From assembly GCA_031550915.1 (NCBI GenBank), contig JAVBOF010000047.1, positions 1 to 38,270 on the forward strand: 38,270 nucleotides of DNA, read 5' to 3'. The first letter of the stretch is position 1; each line of letters opens with the position of its first letter. Shown piece by piece: positions 18,128-25,817 of this stretch. The position numbers and the translations under genes are program-made. The notes beneath the pieces were generated by a model that was not told the origin of the DNA, did no database searches, and saw nothing but the letters and a program-made list of their open reading frames with translations. The DNA comes from JAVBOF01 sp031550915 (lineage in GTDB: Bacteria > Bacillota > Clostridia > Christensenellales > MGBC116941).

Positions 18128-19312
18128 ATGAACAAAAAAACCATAGAAGATATTGATATAAAGGGCAAAAGAGTCCTTGTCAGGGTAGATTTTAACGTGC
18201 CTTTGGATGAGAATAAAAACATTACGGATGAGACCCGTATAAAAGCCGCACTCCCAACGATTAATTATCTGATAAACCAAGGAGCAAGGATAATCTTATG
18301 TTCGCATCTTGGCAGGCCGAAGGGAGAGTTCAATATGAAGTATTCCCTGGAACCCGTCGCAAAGAAGCTTGCTGAAATCCTTGGTAAAAACGTGGCATTT
18401 TCGAAGGACGTGATCGGAGAAAACGCACATGAATGCGTTGCTGCGTTGAAAGATGGCGACATCATGCTTCTTGAAAACCTGAGGTTTCATAAAGAGGAGG
18501 AAGCCAATGATCCGCAGTTTGCCAAGGAGCTTGCATCCATGGCCGAAATTTATGTAAACGATGCCTTTGGCACGGCGCATAGGGCACATGCTTCGACAGC
18601 GGGGGTAGCGGCGTACTTGCCGGCCGTTGCGGGATATCTTATAGGTAGAGAATTGGATATAATGGGCAAGGCTTTAGAGAACCCAGAACGCCCGTTTGTG
18701 GCTATTTTGGGCGGAGCGAAGGTTTCCGATAAGATCGGCGTTATAAATAATTTATTGGATAAAGTCGATTGTCTTTTGATTGGCGGCGGCATGGCATATA
18801 CCTTCGTTAAAGCAAAGGGCTTTGGTATTGGTAAATCGCTAGTAGAAGAGGATAAAATTGAATTGGCGAATGAGCTTATAAAAAAAGCGGAAACGAAGGG
18901 GATCAAAATGCTCCTTCCGATAGATGTTATTGCGGCGGATGAGTTTAAAAACGAAGCTAATACGAGGATAGTGGATATCGAGAGCATTCCTGATGGATGG
19001 ATGGGTCTTGATAACGGACCGAAATCAAACGAAGCTTTTGCCGCGGTGATAAAGAACGCAAAAACGGTCATCTGGAACGGGCCTATGGGCGTATTCGAGA
19101 TGCCGAATTTTGCTGAGGGTACGAAGAGTATCGCTAAGGCAATGTCAGATAGCAGCGCAATAACGATAATCGGGGGCGGGGATTCCGCCGCCGCCGTTGA
19201 ACAGATGGGTTTTGCGGACAAGATGACGCATATATCCACGGGAGGCGGCGCTTCACTGGAATACCTTGAGGGTTTGGAACTGCCTGGCGTGGCTGCATTG
19301 TTGGATAAATAA
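18128..19312 (+). CDS. pgk: Phosphoglycerate kinase
   Basis: Pgk converts 1,3-bisphosphoglycerate and ADP to 3-phosphoglycerate and ATP in glycolysis. The 394-residue protein has normal length and the family signatures RVDFNVPL near residue 21, CSHLGRPKGE in the N-terminal domain, GGAKVSDKIGV in the hinge region, and the C-terminal nucleotide-binding segment GGGDSAAAVEQMG. ATG at 18128 follows AAAGGAG. It leads the lower-glycolysis operon; gapA, often upstream, is not here. tpiA follows after 23 bases. Confidence 0.98.
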   Translation: MNKKTIEDIDIKGKRVLVRVDFNVPLDENKNITDETRIKAALPTINYLINQGARIILCSHLGRPKGEFNMKYSLEPVAKKLAEILGKNVAFSKDVIGENAHECVAALKDGDIMLLENLRFHKEEEANDPQFAKELASMAEIYVNDAFGTAHRAHASTAGVAAYLPAVAGYLIGRELDIMGKALENPERPFVAILGGAKVSDKIGVINNLLDKVDCLLIGGGMAYTFVKAKGFGIGKSLVEEDKIELANELIKKAETKGIKMLLPIDVIAADEFKNEANTRIVDIESIPDGWMGLDNGPKSNEAFAAVIKNAKTVIWNGPMGVFEMPNFAEGTKSIAKAMSDSSAITIIGGGDSAAAVEQMGFADKMTHISTGGGASLEYLEGLELPGVAALLDK

Positions 19313-19335
19313 AATTTGTATTATATCGGAGGTCT

Positions 19336-20088
19336 ATTAGGAGAAAACCTATCATTGCGGGCAATTGGAAGATGAACATGGATATTGAAGGGACGAAAGC
19401 GCTTGTGGGCGCGATAATCCCGTTAGCCAGGGAATCCTCGGCAGAAGTTGTGATATGCCCGTCCTTCACGAATATCGCGCTTGCGAGGCATATGACGGAA
19501 GGTACCAACGTGCAGGTCGGAGCCCAGAACATGCATTTTGAGCCAAAAGGAGCGTATACTGGAGAAGTAAGCGCTGAGATGCTTAAATGCCTTGGCGTCC
19601 AATATGTGATAATAGGGCATAGCGAACGCAGACAGTACTTTGGCGAGACGGACGAAAGCGTTAATAAAAAAGTCAAGGCTGTTTTGGAGAGCGGCATGTC
19701 CCCGATAATGTGTGTTGGCGAAACTTTGGAACAAAGGGAGCAGGGTGTGACCAAATCACTGGTATGCAATCAGGTAAAAGAGGGAATGAACGGCCTTAGC
19801 GCAGATGATGCCGCAAAAACGGTAATTGCTTACGAACCGGTTTGGGCTATCGGCACCGGCAAAACTGCGACGGCAAACGACGCAAACGAGGTTTGCGGAT
19901 GGATACGTGATACGCTAAGGGAGATGTTCGGAAAGATTGCGGATGATATACGCATACAATACGGCGGAAGCATGAATCCGGGAAACGTTAAGGAACTGAT
20001 GGCGATGCCGGAAATAGACGGAGGGCTGATCGGCGGAGCTTCATTGAAAGCCGAGGATTTTGACAAGCTTATTAATTATGATAAATAA
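19336..20088 (+). CDS. tpiA: Triosephosphate isomerase, apparently starting at ATT
   Basis: TpiA interconverts dihydroxyacetone phosphate and glyceraldehyde 3-phosphate. The 250-residue product has the catalytic Asn and Lys in GNWKMN, His95 in GHSERR, the catalytic glutamate in YEPVWAIGTG (about residue 167) and the phosphate loop GGSMNPGN. The frame has no ATG, GTG or TTG before the ATG at 19372, which would delete the catalytic Asn and Lys. Upstream the frame closes at TAA 19306-19308. ATT at 19336, three bases after CGGAGG, gives the canonical opening RRKPIIAGNWK. So the start is non-canonical, or a base is miscalled. gpmI follows. Confidence 0.93.
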   Translation: MRRKPIIAGNWKMNMDIEGTKALVGAIIPLARESSAEVVICPSFTNIALARHMTEGTNVQVGAQNMHFEPKGAYTGEVSAEMLKCLGVQYVIIGHSERRQYFGETDESVNKKVKAVLESGMSPIMCVGETLEQREQGVTKSLVCNQVKEGMNGLSADDAAKTVIAYEPVWAIGTGKTATANDANEVCGWIRDTLREMFGKIADDIRIQYGGSMNPGNVKELMAMPEIDGGLIGGASLKAEDFDKLINYDK

Positions 20089-20134
20089 AACCCAAAGGAC
20101 TAGACAGCCCATATATAAATGAAACGAGGCTAAG

Positions 20135-21679
20135 ATGAAGAAGTTATCGGCTTTGATAATAATGGATGGATTCGGCATCCCTAAACCGGGAAGTATCAAC
20201 GCGATGTCCGGCGCGCATATAAAATATATCGAGGAACTTAAGCGGAAATATCCGAATACACAGATAAATGCAAGCGGCAGGGACGTAGGATTACCAGATG
20301 GGCAGATGGGCAACAGTGAAGTGGGACATCTTAATATCGGAGCAGGCAGGATCGTATATCAGGAATTGACCCGGATCACAAAGGATATTGAGGATGGAGG
20401 CTTTTTTAAGAACTCTTGCTTTTTGGATGCCATGAAAAACGCAAAGGATAAGGGCAGTAAACTGCATCTTATCGGACTTCTGTCTGATGGCGGCGTGCAC
20501 AGCCATATTGAGCATGTTTTTGCCCTCTTGCGGATGGCTAAACAGAACGGTCTCAAAAACGCATACGTCCATTGCCTTACGGACGGCAGGGATGTGCCGC
20601 CTACCAGCGGAAGGGACTATATAACGCAGATGCAGGACTATATGGATGAGATTGGGTTTGGAAGCATTGCGACTATAATTGGCAGATATTATGCAATGGA
20701 CAGGGATAACCGGTGGGAGCGGGTTCGTCGCGCGTACGGAGCGATGGTTGAAGGCAAAGGGGATCTTTCCGATGATTTGATAGAAGCGGTAAATGAATCA
20801 TATGCCAACGACGTTTCCGATGAATTTATATTGCCGATTATTGCCGCCAAGGGTGGGAAGCCCGTAACAAAGATTGAAGCAAATGACAGCGTTATTTTCT
20901 TCAACTTCCGTCCTGATAGGGCAAGGGAGATAACACGGGCTTTTATTGATAAAGACTTTGATAGCTTCGAGCGGGCTAACGGATTTTTCCCGCTGCATTA
21001 CGTCTGCATGACCCAATATGATAAAACATTTAAAAATTGCAGCGTTGCGTATAAACCAGAGACGCTTAAGAATACCTTTGGTGAGTATTTAAGTAAGCTT
21101 GGAAAGACTCAACTGCGTATCGCAGAGACCGAGAAATACGCACATGTAACTTTTTTCTTCAATGGCGGGGTAGAGCAGCCCAACGAAGGCGAGGAAAGGG
21201 TGTTAATCCCGTCGCCAAAGGTGGCTACGTATGATCTGAAGCCGGAAATGAGTGCATATGAGGTTACGGACGAGGCCGTGAAAAGGATAGAATCGGGTAA
21301 ATACGACGTGATGATCCTAAACTTTGCAAACCCGGATATGGTAGGTCATACAGGGGTGCTGAAGGCGGCGACCATGGCGGTACATGTTGTTGACGAATGC
21401 GTTGGCAAAGTCGTTGATACCATATTGAAAAACGGAGGCAAGGCTATTGTCACAGCGGATCACGGCAATGCGGACCAAATGGTCGATGAGGATACGCATG
21501 TGCAATTTACCGCGCATACAACCAATCCTGTGCCTTTCATTTTGGTGGATGATGCGTTTGCCGGAGCCAAACTTCGCGAAAACGGTAGGCTTGCCGATGT
21601 TGTACCTACGCTACTTGATATGATGCATATAGAAAAGCCGAAAGAGATGGAAGGCTCCTCTTTGATCGTTCACCAATAG
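20135..21679 (+). CDS. gpmI: 2,3-bisphosphoglycerate-independent phosphoglycerate mutase
   Basis: GpmI interconverts 3- and 2-phosphoglycerate and is a manganese enzyme of the alkaline phosphatase superfamily. The 514-residue protein has the normal length. It shows MDGFGI at the N-terminus, the phosphorylated serine in GNSEVGHLNIG near residue 60, GGVHSH, DGRDVPP, and the C-terminal metal sites in NPDMVGHTG and ADHGNADQM. ATG at 20135 follows GAGG five bases upstream. It ends the pgk-tpiA-gpmI operon; enolase is not adjacent. A hairpin about 130 bases downstream may be the terminator. Confidence 0.98.
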   Translation: MKKLSALIIMDGFGIPKPGSINAMSGAHIKYIEELKRKYPNTQINASGRDVGLPDGQMGNSEVGHLNIGAGRIVYQELTRITKDIEDGGFFKNSCFLDAMKNAKDKGSKLHLIGLLSDGGVHSHIEHVFALLRMAKQNGLKNAYVHCLTDGRDVPPTSGRDYITQMQDYMDEIGFGSIATIIGRYYAMDRDNRWERVRRAYGAMVEGKGDLSDDLIEAVNESYANDVSDEFILPIIAAKGGKPVTKIEANDSVIFFNFRPDRAREITRAFIDKDFDSFERANGFFPLHYVCMTQYDKTFKNCSVAYKPETLKNTFGEYLSKLGKTQLRIAETEKYAHVTFFFNGGVEQPNEGEERVLIPSPKVATYDLKPEMSAYEVTDEAVKRIESGKYDVMILNFANPDMVGHTGVLKAATMAVHVVDECVGKVVDTILKNGGKAIVTADHGNADQMVDEDTHVQFTAHTTNPVPFILVDDAFAGAKLRENGRLADVVPTLLDMMHIEKPKEMEGSSLIVHQ

Positions 21680-21810
21680 TATTTAGGGCGAGGAATTTGG
21701 TTTGAATATTTTGTCGAAAAAAAGAAAAATTAATCGACAATAGTAAAATGAATATTTGGGTCAATAAATATTGATATTATTAGAATTAGGATATATGTTT
21801 TTTGCAACAG

Positions 21811-21833
21811 CCGGCGCTTCTTAGAAGTGCCGG
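21811..21833 (+). terminator. Probable terminator after gpmI
   Basis: A 10-base GC-rich stem with one G-U pair and a 3-base loop, CCGGCGCTTC and GAAGTGCCGG, followed by a T-rich but interrupted tract. It lies about 130 bases past the gpmI stop. Confidence 0.5.
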
Positions 21834-22024
21834 TCATCTGTTTGTTTACATAGTTTGCCAGCATCCACGGTAAAGAAATAGCATTATATATGCTTCCCTT
21901 ATCATCACTATTTGTGAAGAAATACCATAATAACAGACAAGAAAAATATGAACATATGTCGATTGACATTGTCGATTTCTGCAGAAAAGCCACATATAAT
22001 GCGATTTTCGGCGAATGGGTGGTA

Positions 22025-22052
22025 TTCACAAATTGTAGAATGCTGGTATAAT
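22025..22052 (+). promoter_or_regulatory. Predicted sigma-A promoter for the AraC-type regulator
   Basis: TTCACA (22025-22030) and a perfect TATAAT (22047-22052) are 16 bases apart. The leader would be about 36 bases. Confidence 0.6.
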
Positions 22053-22095
22053 CAAACTATTAAGAACCAATTGGTTTTGTTTGAGGAGGATTATT

Positions 22096-22896
22096 TTGCT
22101 GAAAGAACCTTGTGAAATAATCTGGGCGAAACGCATTTTATATCGCGAAAAGTGGTGCACCGAAAGCCATAAACATAATTGTTTCCATATGATTAGTGTG
22201 TTATCTGGGAACTGTAGTTTTAGTATAAACAATATGGCGTTTAACCTGTCAGAAGGTGATATCTTCATTGCACGGCCCGGAAGGATGCATGGAGTTTTGG
22301 AGCTGGAAAAACCAGCGGAATTGTTTGAGATAAAGTTTAAAGTCGATGAACCAGACGCGTTGAATGAGCTTGAGCACCTGCCTCCAGTAATAAGCCTCAG
22401 CAATGATATATTAAAATCCATTTTTGATAGCATCCAGCGCTATTACGACGAGGCAAGCTTCGGTTATAAATGGATGATGAACGTTAAACTGAGCAGCCTG
22501 TTGAATGAGCTGATAAAAATGTTTGATTGTGATATCGATTCGCAGGATGAAGAGAAAGGCGGGCGGTCCAGGATGGTCGCTCAGATCGAAGAGTATATCG
22601 AGAAAAACTTTGCGGATGAACTAAGTTTGGAAAATATTGCAAGGGCGCTCGGATATAACAAGAATTATATACTCGGGGTTTTTAAAAAGGAAATTGGAGA
22701 TACGATCTCCAACTATATTTATGAATACAGGATAAAGCAATCAAAGGAGCTTTTACGTAACGCGGATTTGAGTATTGAGCAGGTCAGCCTGCTAACGGGC
22801 TTCAAGAGTGTACATCATTTTTATAGGATATTCAAAAAACACAGCGGGATACCACCCGGACAATATGTAAAAGCGAATCGAGACATTCAGGCATAA
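22096..22896 (+). CDS. AraC/XylS-family transcriptional regulator with N-terminal cupin
   Basis: A 266-residue regulator. The N-terminal 130 residues look like an AraC-type cupin sensor (HKHNCFHMISVLSG, then GDIFIARPGRMHG), which usually binds a sugar or other small molecule. The C-terminal 90 residues form the paired helix-turn-helix DNA-binding domain (LSLENIARALGYNKNYI, and later VSLLTGFKSVHHFYRIFKKH). TTG at 22096 is chosen because GAGGAGG ends six bases upstream; the TTG at 22081 would lie in front of that site. It is transcribed alone and ends in a good terminator. The target genes are unknown. Confidence 0.93.
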   Translation: MLKEPCEIIWAKRILYREKWCTESHKHNCFHMISVLSGNCSFSINNMAFNLSEGDIFIARPGRMHGVLELEKPAELFEIKFKVDEPDALNELEHLPPVISLSNDILKSIFDSIQRYYDEASFGYKWMMNVKLSSLLNELIKMFDCDIDSQDEEKGGRSRMVAQIEEYIEKNFADELSLENIARALGYNKNYILGVFKKEIGDTISNYIYEYRIKQSKELLRNADLSIEQVSLLTGFKSVHHFYRIFKKHSGIPPGQYVKANRDIQA

Positions 22897-22904
22897 ACAA
22901 AAGC

Positions 22905-22927
22905 CCGTGTTTTACGTGAAAGCACGG
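22905..22927 (+). terminator. Terminator after the AraC-type regulator
   Basis: A 9-base stem with one G-U pair and a 5-base loop, built on CCGTG and CACGG, begins about 9 bases past the stop codon. T-rich sequence follows to about 22949. Confidence 0.6.
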
Positions 22928-22947
22928 ACCTTTGTATGTGCCCGTTT

Positions 22948-23265
22948 TTATCCCATCATAGAGTTACCGCAGGGGTTACATGTATGGAGACATTCTTCTA
23001 ATGCGCCAATATTGAAGACCGGTATGTTTAATACGGTATTTGCACTGGGGCTGTATGCCCGTAAAAAATCGCGCGCGATGTCCAAAAGGAACGCGTCGAT
23101 CGAGGCTCCGTTCAATAGAGTTATGCGCACATGCCTGTTACGTAATGTACCAAGATGAAATAAAAAACTTAAACCGTGTACCCCGGATGAAAATGGCGAA
23201 ACGCGCGGCCCTGCCAAGGAGTTGTTGCACATCCCGGGACTCGTGAGATTATCATTGCAGCACAT
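22948..23265 (-). CDS. Small Cys-containing protein of unknown function
   Basis: A 105-residue protein that I do not recognise with certainty. ATG at 23265 has AAAGGA nine bases upstream, a plausible start. The first 30 residues are Gly/Ser/Asn-rich with Cys2, Cys3 and a third cysteine. The middle reads like a small beta-strand domain (NRHVRITLLNGASIDAFLLD), and the C-terminus has HTCNPCG. This vaguely resembles small spore-coat or DUF2642-type proteins, which would suit a spore former, but that is a guess. It lies between the AraC regulator and ybaB, convergent with the former. I found no clear promoter for it. Confidence 0.55.
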   Translation of the reverse strand: MCCNDNLTSPGMCNNSLAGPRVSPFSSGVHGLSFLFHLGTLRNRHVRITLLNGASIDAFLLDIARDFLRAYSPSANTVLNIPVFNIGALEECLHTCNPCGNSMMG

Positions 23266-23353
23266 ATTTTCATGTCCTTTCAAATTATCATTCTGCGATA
23301 TATATATGTATGGCAATATCGTTATGCTACAAAAAAATATAAAAAATAGCGCA

Positions 23354-23382
23354 TTGATAAAACGGATAATTTTTAATATAAT
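23354..23382 (+). promoter_or_regulatory. Strong predicted sigma-A promoter for ybaB-recR
   Basis: TTGATA (23354-23359) and a perfect TATAAT (23377-23382) are 17 bases apart, about 50 bases before ybaB. Confidence 0.7.
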
Positions 23383-23431
23383 CGCAATATACTATACGGA
23401 ATGTCAAGATTTAAAAGGAGGTTTATGATAT

Positions 23432-23776
23432 ATGGCGAGGCGGGGCGGTTTCCCTGGTATGGGCGGAGGAAATATGCAATCTATGATCCAGCAGGCGCAA
23501 AGGATGCAGCAGGAGATGGGTAAAGTTCAACAAGCCATCGAGGAAATGGAGACGGAAGCAAGTGCCGGTGGCGGGGTCGTCAAGGTAATTGTAAGCGGCA
23601 AAAAAGAGCTTAAGTCAATTGAGATACAGCCTGAAGCGGTTGATCCGGACGATGTTGAAATGTTGCAGGACCTTATTCTGTCGGCTGCCAACGAAGCGCT
23701 TAGGAATATGGAAGAACTGAGCCAGAAGGAAATGTCTAAGGTGACCGGCGGGATGAACCTTGGAGGACTGTTTTAA
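23432..23776 (+). CDS. ybaB: YbaB/EbfC-family nucleoid-associated protein
   Basis: A 114-residue small DNA-binding protein of the YbaB/EbfC family, which forms dimers and associates with the nucleoid. It has a Gly/Met-rich N-terminus, a helix MQSMIQQAQRMQQEMGKVQQ and the family core GGGVVKVIVSGKKELKSIEI. The gene starts with ATG at 23432; AAAGGAGG lies 10 bases upstream. Its stop TAA is immediately followed by the TTG of recR, so the two are coupled, as in most Firmicutes. The usual upstream neighbour dnaX is 8 kb away in this window. Confidence 0.96.
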   Translation: MARRGGFPGMGGGNMQSMIQQAQRMQQEMGKVQQAIEEMETEASAGGGVVKVIVSGKKELKSIEIQPEAVDPDDVEMLQDLILSAANEALRNMEELSQKEMSKVTGGMNLGGLF

Positions 23777-24373
23777 TTGGACTATATAGCGGAACCTATA
23801 GCCAGGCTGATAAACCAGCTTGGAAGGTTGCCGGGCGTAGGCGGAAAAACTGCCCAAAGGCTGGCATATCATATCATTGCTATGGAAGAGCAGGATGTTA
23901 GGGAGCTTGCCGAAGCGATTTTCCTTGCCAAGAAAAAAACCACCTTATGCGAAACATGCCTCAATGTTACTGACAAAACACCTTGTAATATATGTACTGA
24001 CAGCCGCAGGGATAGAAGGACGATCTGCGTTGTGGGCACGCCCAAGGATGTATTAGCGATTGAAAAATTACGTGAATATAAGGGTCTTTACCATGTTTTG
24101 CATGGCTCTATATCTCCGATGGACGGTATTGGACCGGATGAATTGAAGATAAAGGAGCTTTTGAAAAGGCTGGATAATGATATACAGGAGATAATCATCG
24201 CAACAAACACAGACGTTGAAGGCGAGGCCACAGCTACCTATATATCAAGGCTGATAAAACCGATGGGGGTAAAGGTATCCCGGATAGCCCATGGTGTGCC
24301 CATTGGAGGGAATCTGGAATACACCGATGAAATAACTCTTATCAAAGCCATTGAGGGCAGGAGAGAAATGTAG
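23777..24373 (+). CDS. recR: Recombination protein RecR
   Basis: RecR works with RecO and RecF to load RecA at gaps during recombinational repair. The 198-residue product has an N-terminal helix-hairpin-helix (LGRLPGVGGKTAQRLAYHI), the four-cysteine zinc motif CETCLNVTDKTPCNIC at about residues 57-72, and the Toprim domain with VGTPKD and ATNTDVEGEATA. TTG at 23777 follows the ybaB stop directly, with TGGAGG inside the end of ybaB 10 bases upstream. It is convergent with the MFS gene; no strong terminator is visible in the 44-base gap. Confidence 0.97.
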   Translation: MDYIAEPIARLINQLGRLPGVGGKTAQRLAYHIIAMEEQDVRELAEAIFLAKKKTTLCETCLNVTDKTPCNICTDSRRDRRTICVVGTPKDVLAIEKLREYKGLYHVLHGSISPMDGIGPDELKIKELLKRLDNDIQEIIIATNTDVEGEATATYISRLIKPMGVKVSRIAHGVPIGGNLEYTDEITLIKAIEGRREM

Positions 24374-24417
24374 GAAACGGGGCGGAGCCATCTGCATCGT
24401 CAATATATTTAGTGAGC

Positions 24418-25557
24418 CTATGTCATCGGCTTTGAAATATACTTTGCACATAAGGCCGCTCCAATAAGTCCGAAAGCTCCGATAATAACAAAGGACGCTG
24501 ATAAGCCGAAGCTGTGCCCTACAAAGCCTGCCAAAACGGGACCGGCTAATATGCCAAAAGCATAGGTCGCTTGATAGAACCCTATGGCGCTGGATTTCTT
24601 TTCCGGCGCTATTTTTGATGCACAGAAGCTTAGGGCGGTAGTAAGCAGAACACCTCTGGACCATCCGTTTACAATTTGAGTGACATATACCGCGAGTATG
24701 CTCTGGCATAGGGGCAGCGCTAACGCAGATAAAGCGCAAAGCAGAATCGAATGCAGTAAAAAGCCTTTCTCGTGCCGCTTGCGCGCTATAACATATGAAG
24801 CGGCAAGTGAGCCGATCAAGGATGTCAGAGCAAAGCACGTTGCAACCAGCCCGGGGTCGCGTGCACTGTCTTTCATGGTTTTAAGGATATCCGGAACAAA
24901 GCCGTAAACAGTTGAAAAAGCGACCATCTGCAAAATAAAAGCCAGCAGAGAAAGTAAAAGCAGCTGCCTGTCCTTAACGACTAAAAAGAGTTCTTTGAAC
25001 CTTGGAGTATCCTTGAAAACCTTCTCTTCTTTTATTGTTAGAACAAGTACAATGCATAACGCACTGGTTACGACCGAAAGCATGAACGGAAACCGGATGT
25101 TTATTGACCTTGAAAGGATGTCGCCGCAAAAAGTAGCCAAGAGCTGGCCTGTGTAGGTCAAAGCGCTGGCATAACTGAGCATCACTTTATTGTTGCTACC
25201 CTGGTTGCCGACCATAGCCGAAAGATTTACCCATACGGATGCTGATACGCCGGAGAGGCTGCGGAAGCATAGAAACCAGCCAGGCATGGGCAAAAGATAC
25301 ATTCCAAGGGACGCCAATAAACATACAAGCATACCACCGGCAACGAAAGGCTTTTGCCTGCCTGCCTTGCCACCGAGCATTCCGAGCGGCATGCGGAGCA
25401 TGAACTGCGTAAGGCCATAGGAACCAAGAATAACGCCGATAAATGCCAGGCTTGCGCCCATCGTATGCAAATATGGTTCAAATACCGGCATATAGGTATA
25501 TTGTGAAAACCAGAATAATCCGGCTAACAAACAGGATAGGACTGCGTTTCTCTTAAT
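24418..25557 (-). CDS. MFS-family transporter, apparently starting at ATT
   Basis: A major facilitator superfamily permease of about 379 residues with 11-12 hydrophobic segments. The loop GMLGGKAGRQKPFVAG near residue 60 matches the MFS motif between helices 2 and 3. The first canonical in-frame start is TTG at 25530, which has no ribosome binding site. ATT at 25555-25557 directly follows an in-frame TAA and lies 8 bases after the perfect GGAGGTGATC; it adds the normal Lys-Arg-containing N-terminus. So ATT is the likely start unless a base is wrong. The substrate is unknown. A promoter lies at 25585-25613. Confidence 0.88.
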   Translation of the reverse strand: MKRNAVLSCLLAGLFWFSQYTYMPVFEPYLHTMGASLAFIGVILGSYGLTQFMLRMPLGMLGGKAGRQKPFVAGGMLVCLLASLGMYLLPMPGWFLCFRSLSGVSASVWVNLSAMVGNQGSNNKVMLSYASALTYTGQLLATFCGDILSRSINIRFPFMLSVVTSALCIVLVLTIKEEKVFKDTPRFKELFLVVKDRQLLLLSLLAFILQMVAFSTVYGFVPDILKTMKDSARDPGLVATCFALTSLIGSLAASYVIARKRHEKGFLLHSILLCALSALALPLCQSILAVYVTQIVNGWSRGVLLTTALSFCASKIAPEKKSSAIGFYQATYAFGILAGPVLAGFVGHSFGLSASFVIIGAFGLIGAALCAKYISKPMT

Positions 25558-25584
25558 TTAGATCACCTCCGCGCAAATAATATG

Positions 25585-25613
25585 ATTATAAGTGCTATGC
25601 GGTAAGAACACAA
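25585..25613 (-). promoter_or_regulatory. Predicted sigma-A promoter for the MFS transporter
   Basis: On the minus strand TTGTGT (25608-25613) and a perfect TATAAT (25585-25590) are 17 bases apart, about 30 bases before the ATT start. Confidence 0.6.
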
Positions 25614-25746
25614 ATAAGGATATTACTGGAATTGTAATCAAGCGTTAAATTAAGCGTAATAAAATTAACACATAATTAATATATTTTACGCCGAGAAAAC
25701 GCGAGAAAATAGGCGAAAAACATCGATAAACCGGAGTATTTGGGCT

Positions 25747-25774
25747 TTGACATCAGAATAGCATGTGATATACT
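25747..25774 (+). promoter_or_regulatory. Predicted sigma-A promoter for the first SH3 protein
   Basis: A perfect TTGACA (25747-25752) and TATACT (25769-25774) are 16 bases apart, about 45 bases before the ATG at 25818. It diverges from the MFS promoter. Confidence 0.65.
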
Positions 25775-25817
25775 GGAAAAGGCAAGATATATTGCACACG
25801 GTTGGAGGAAACCAAAG

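Larger units (their letters stand above)
21680..22095 (+). other. Intergenic region between gpmI and the AraC-type regulator
   Basis: About 416 bases without a convincing gene. It holds a GC-rich hairpin (21811-21833), a promoter (22025-22052), another TATAAT at 21995-22000 with a poor -35, and four copies of TGTCGA on either strand. The only sizeable open frame, on the minus strand at 21730-22029, lacks a ribosome binding site and looks spurious. Confidence 0.6.

Noticed and set aside
21940..21965. Possible SOS box near GAACATATG upstream of the AraC gene
   Set aside because: Only one half matches the Gram-positive LexA consensus, and the neighbouring genes are not damage-response genes.
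21730..22029. A 99-codon minus-strand frame between gpmI and the AraC gene
   Set aside because: No ribosome binding site, odd low-complexity composition, and it runs through the terminator hairpin and the AraC promoter.
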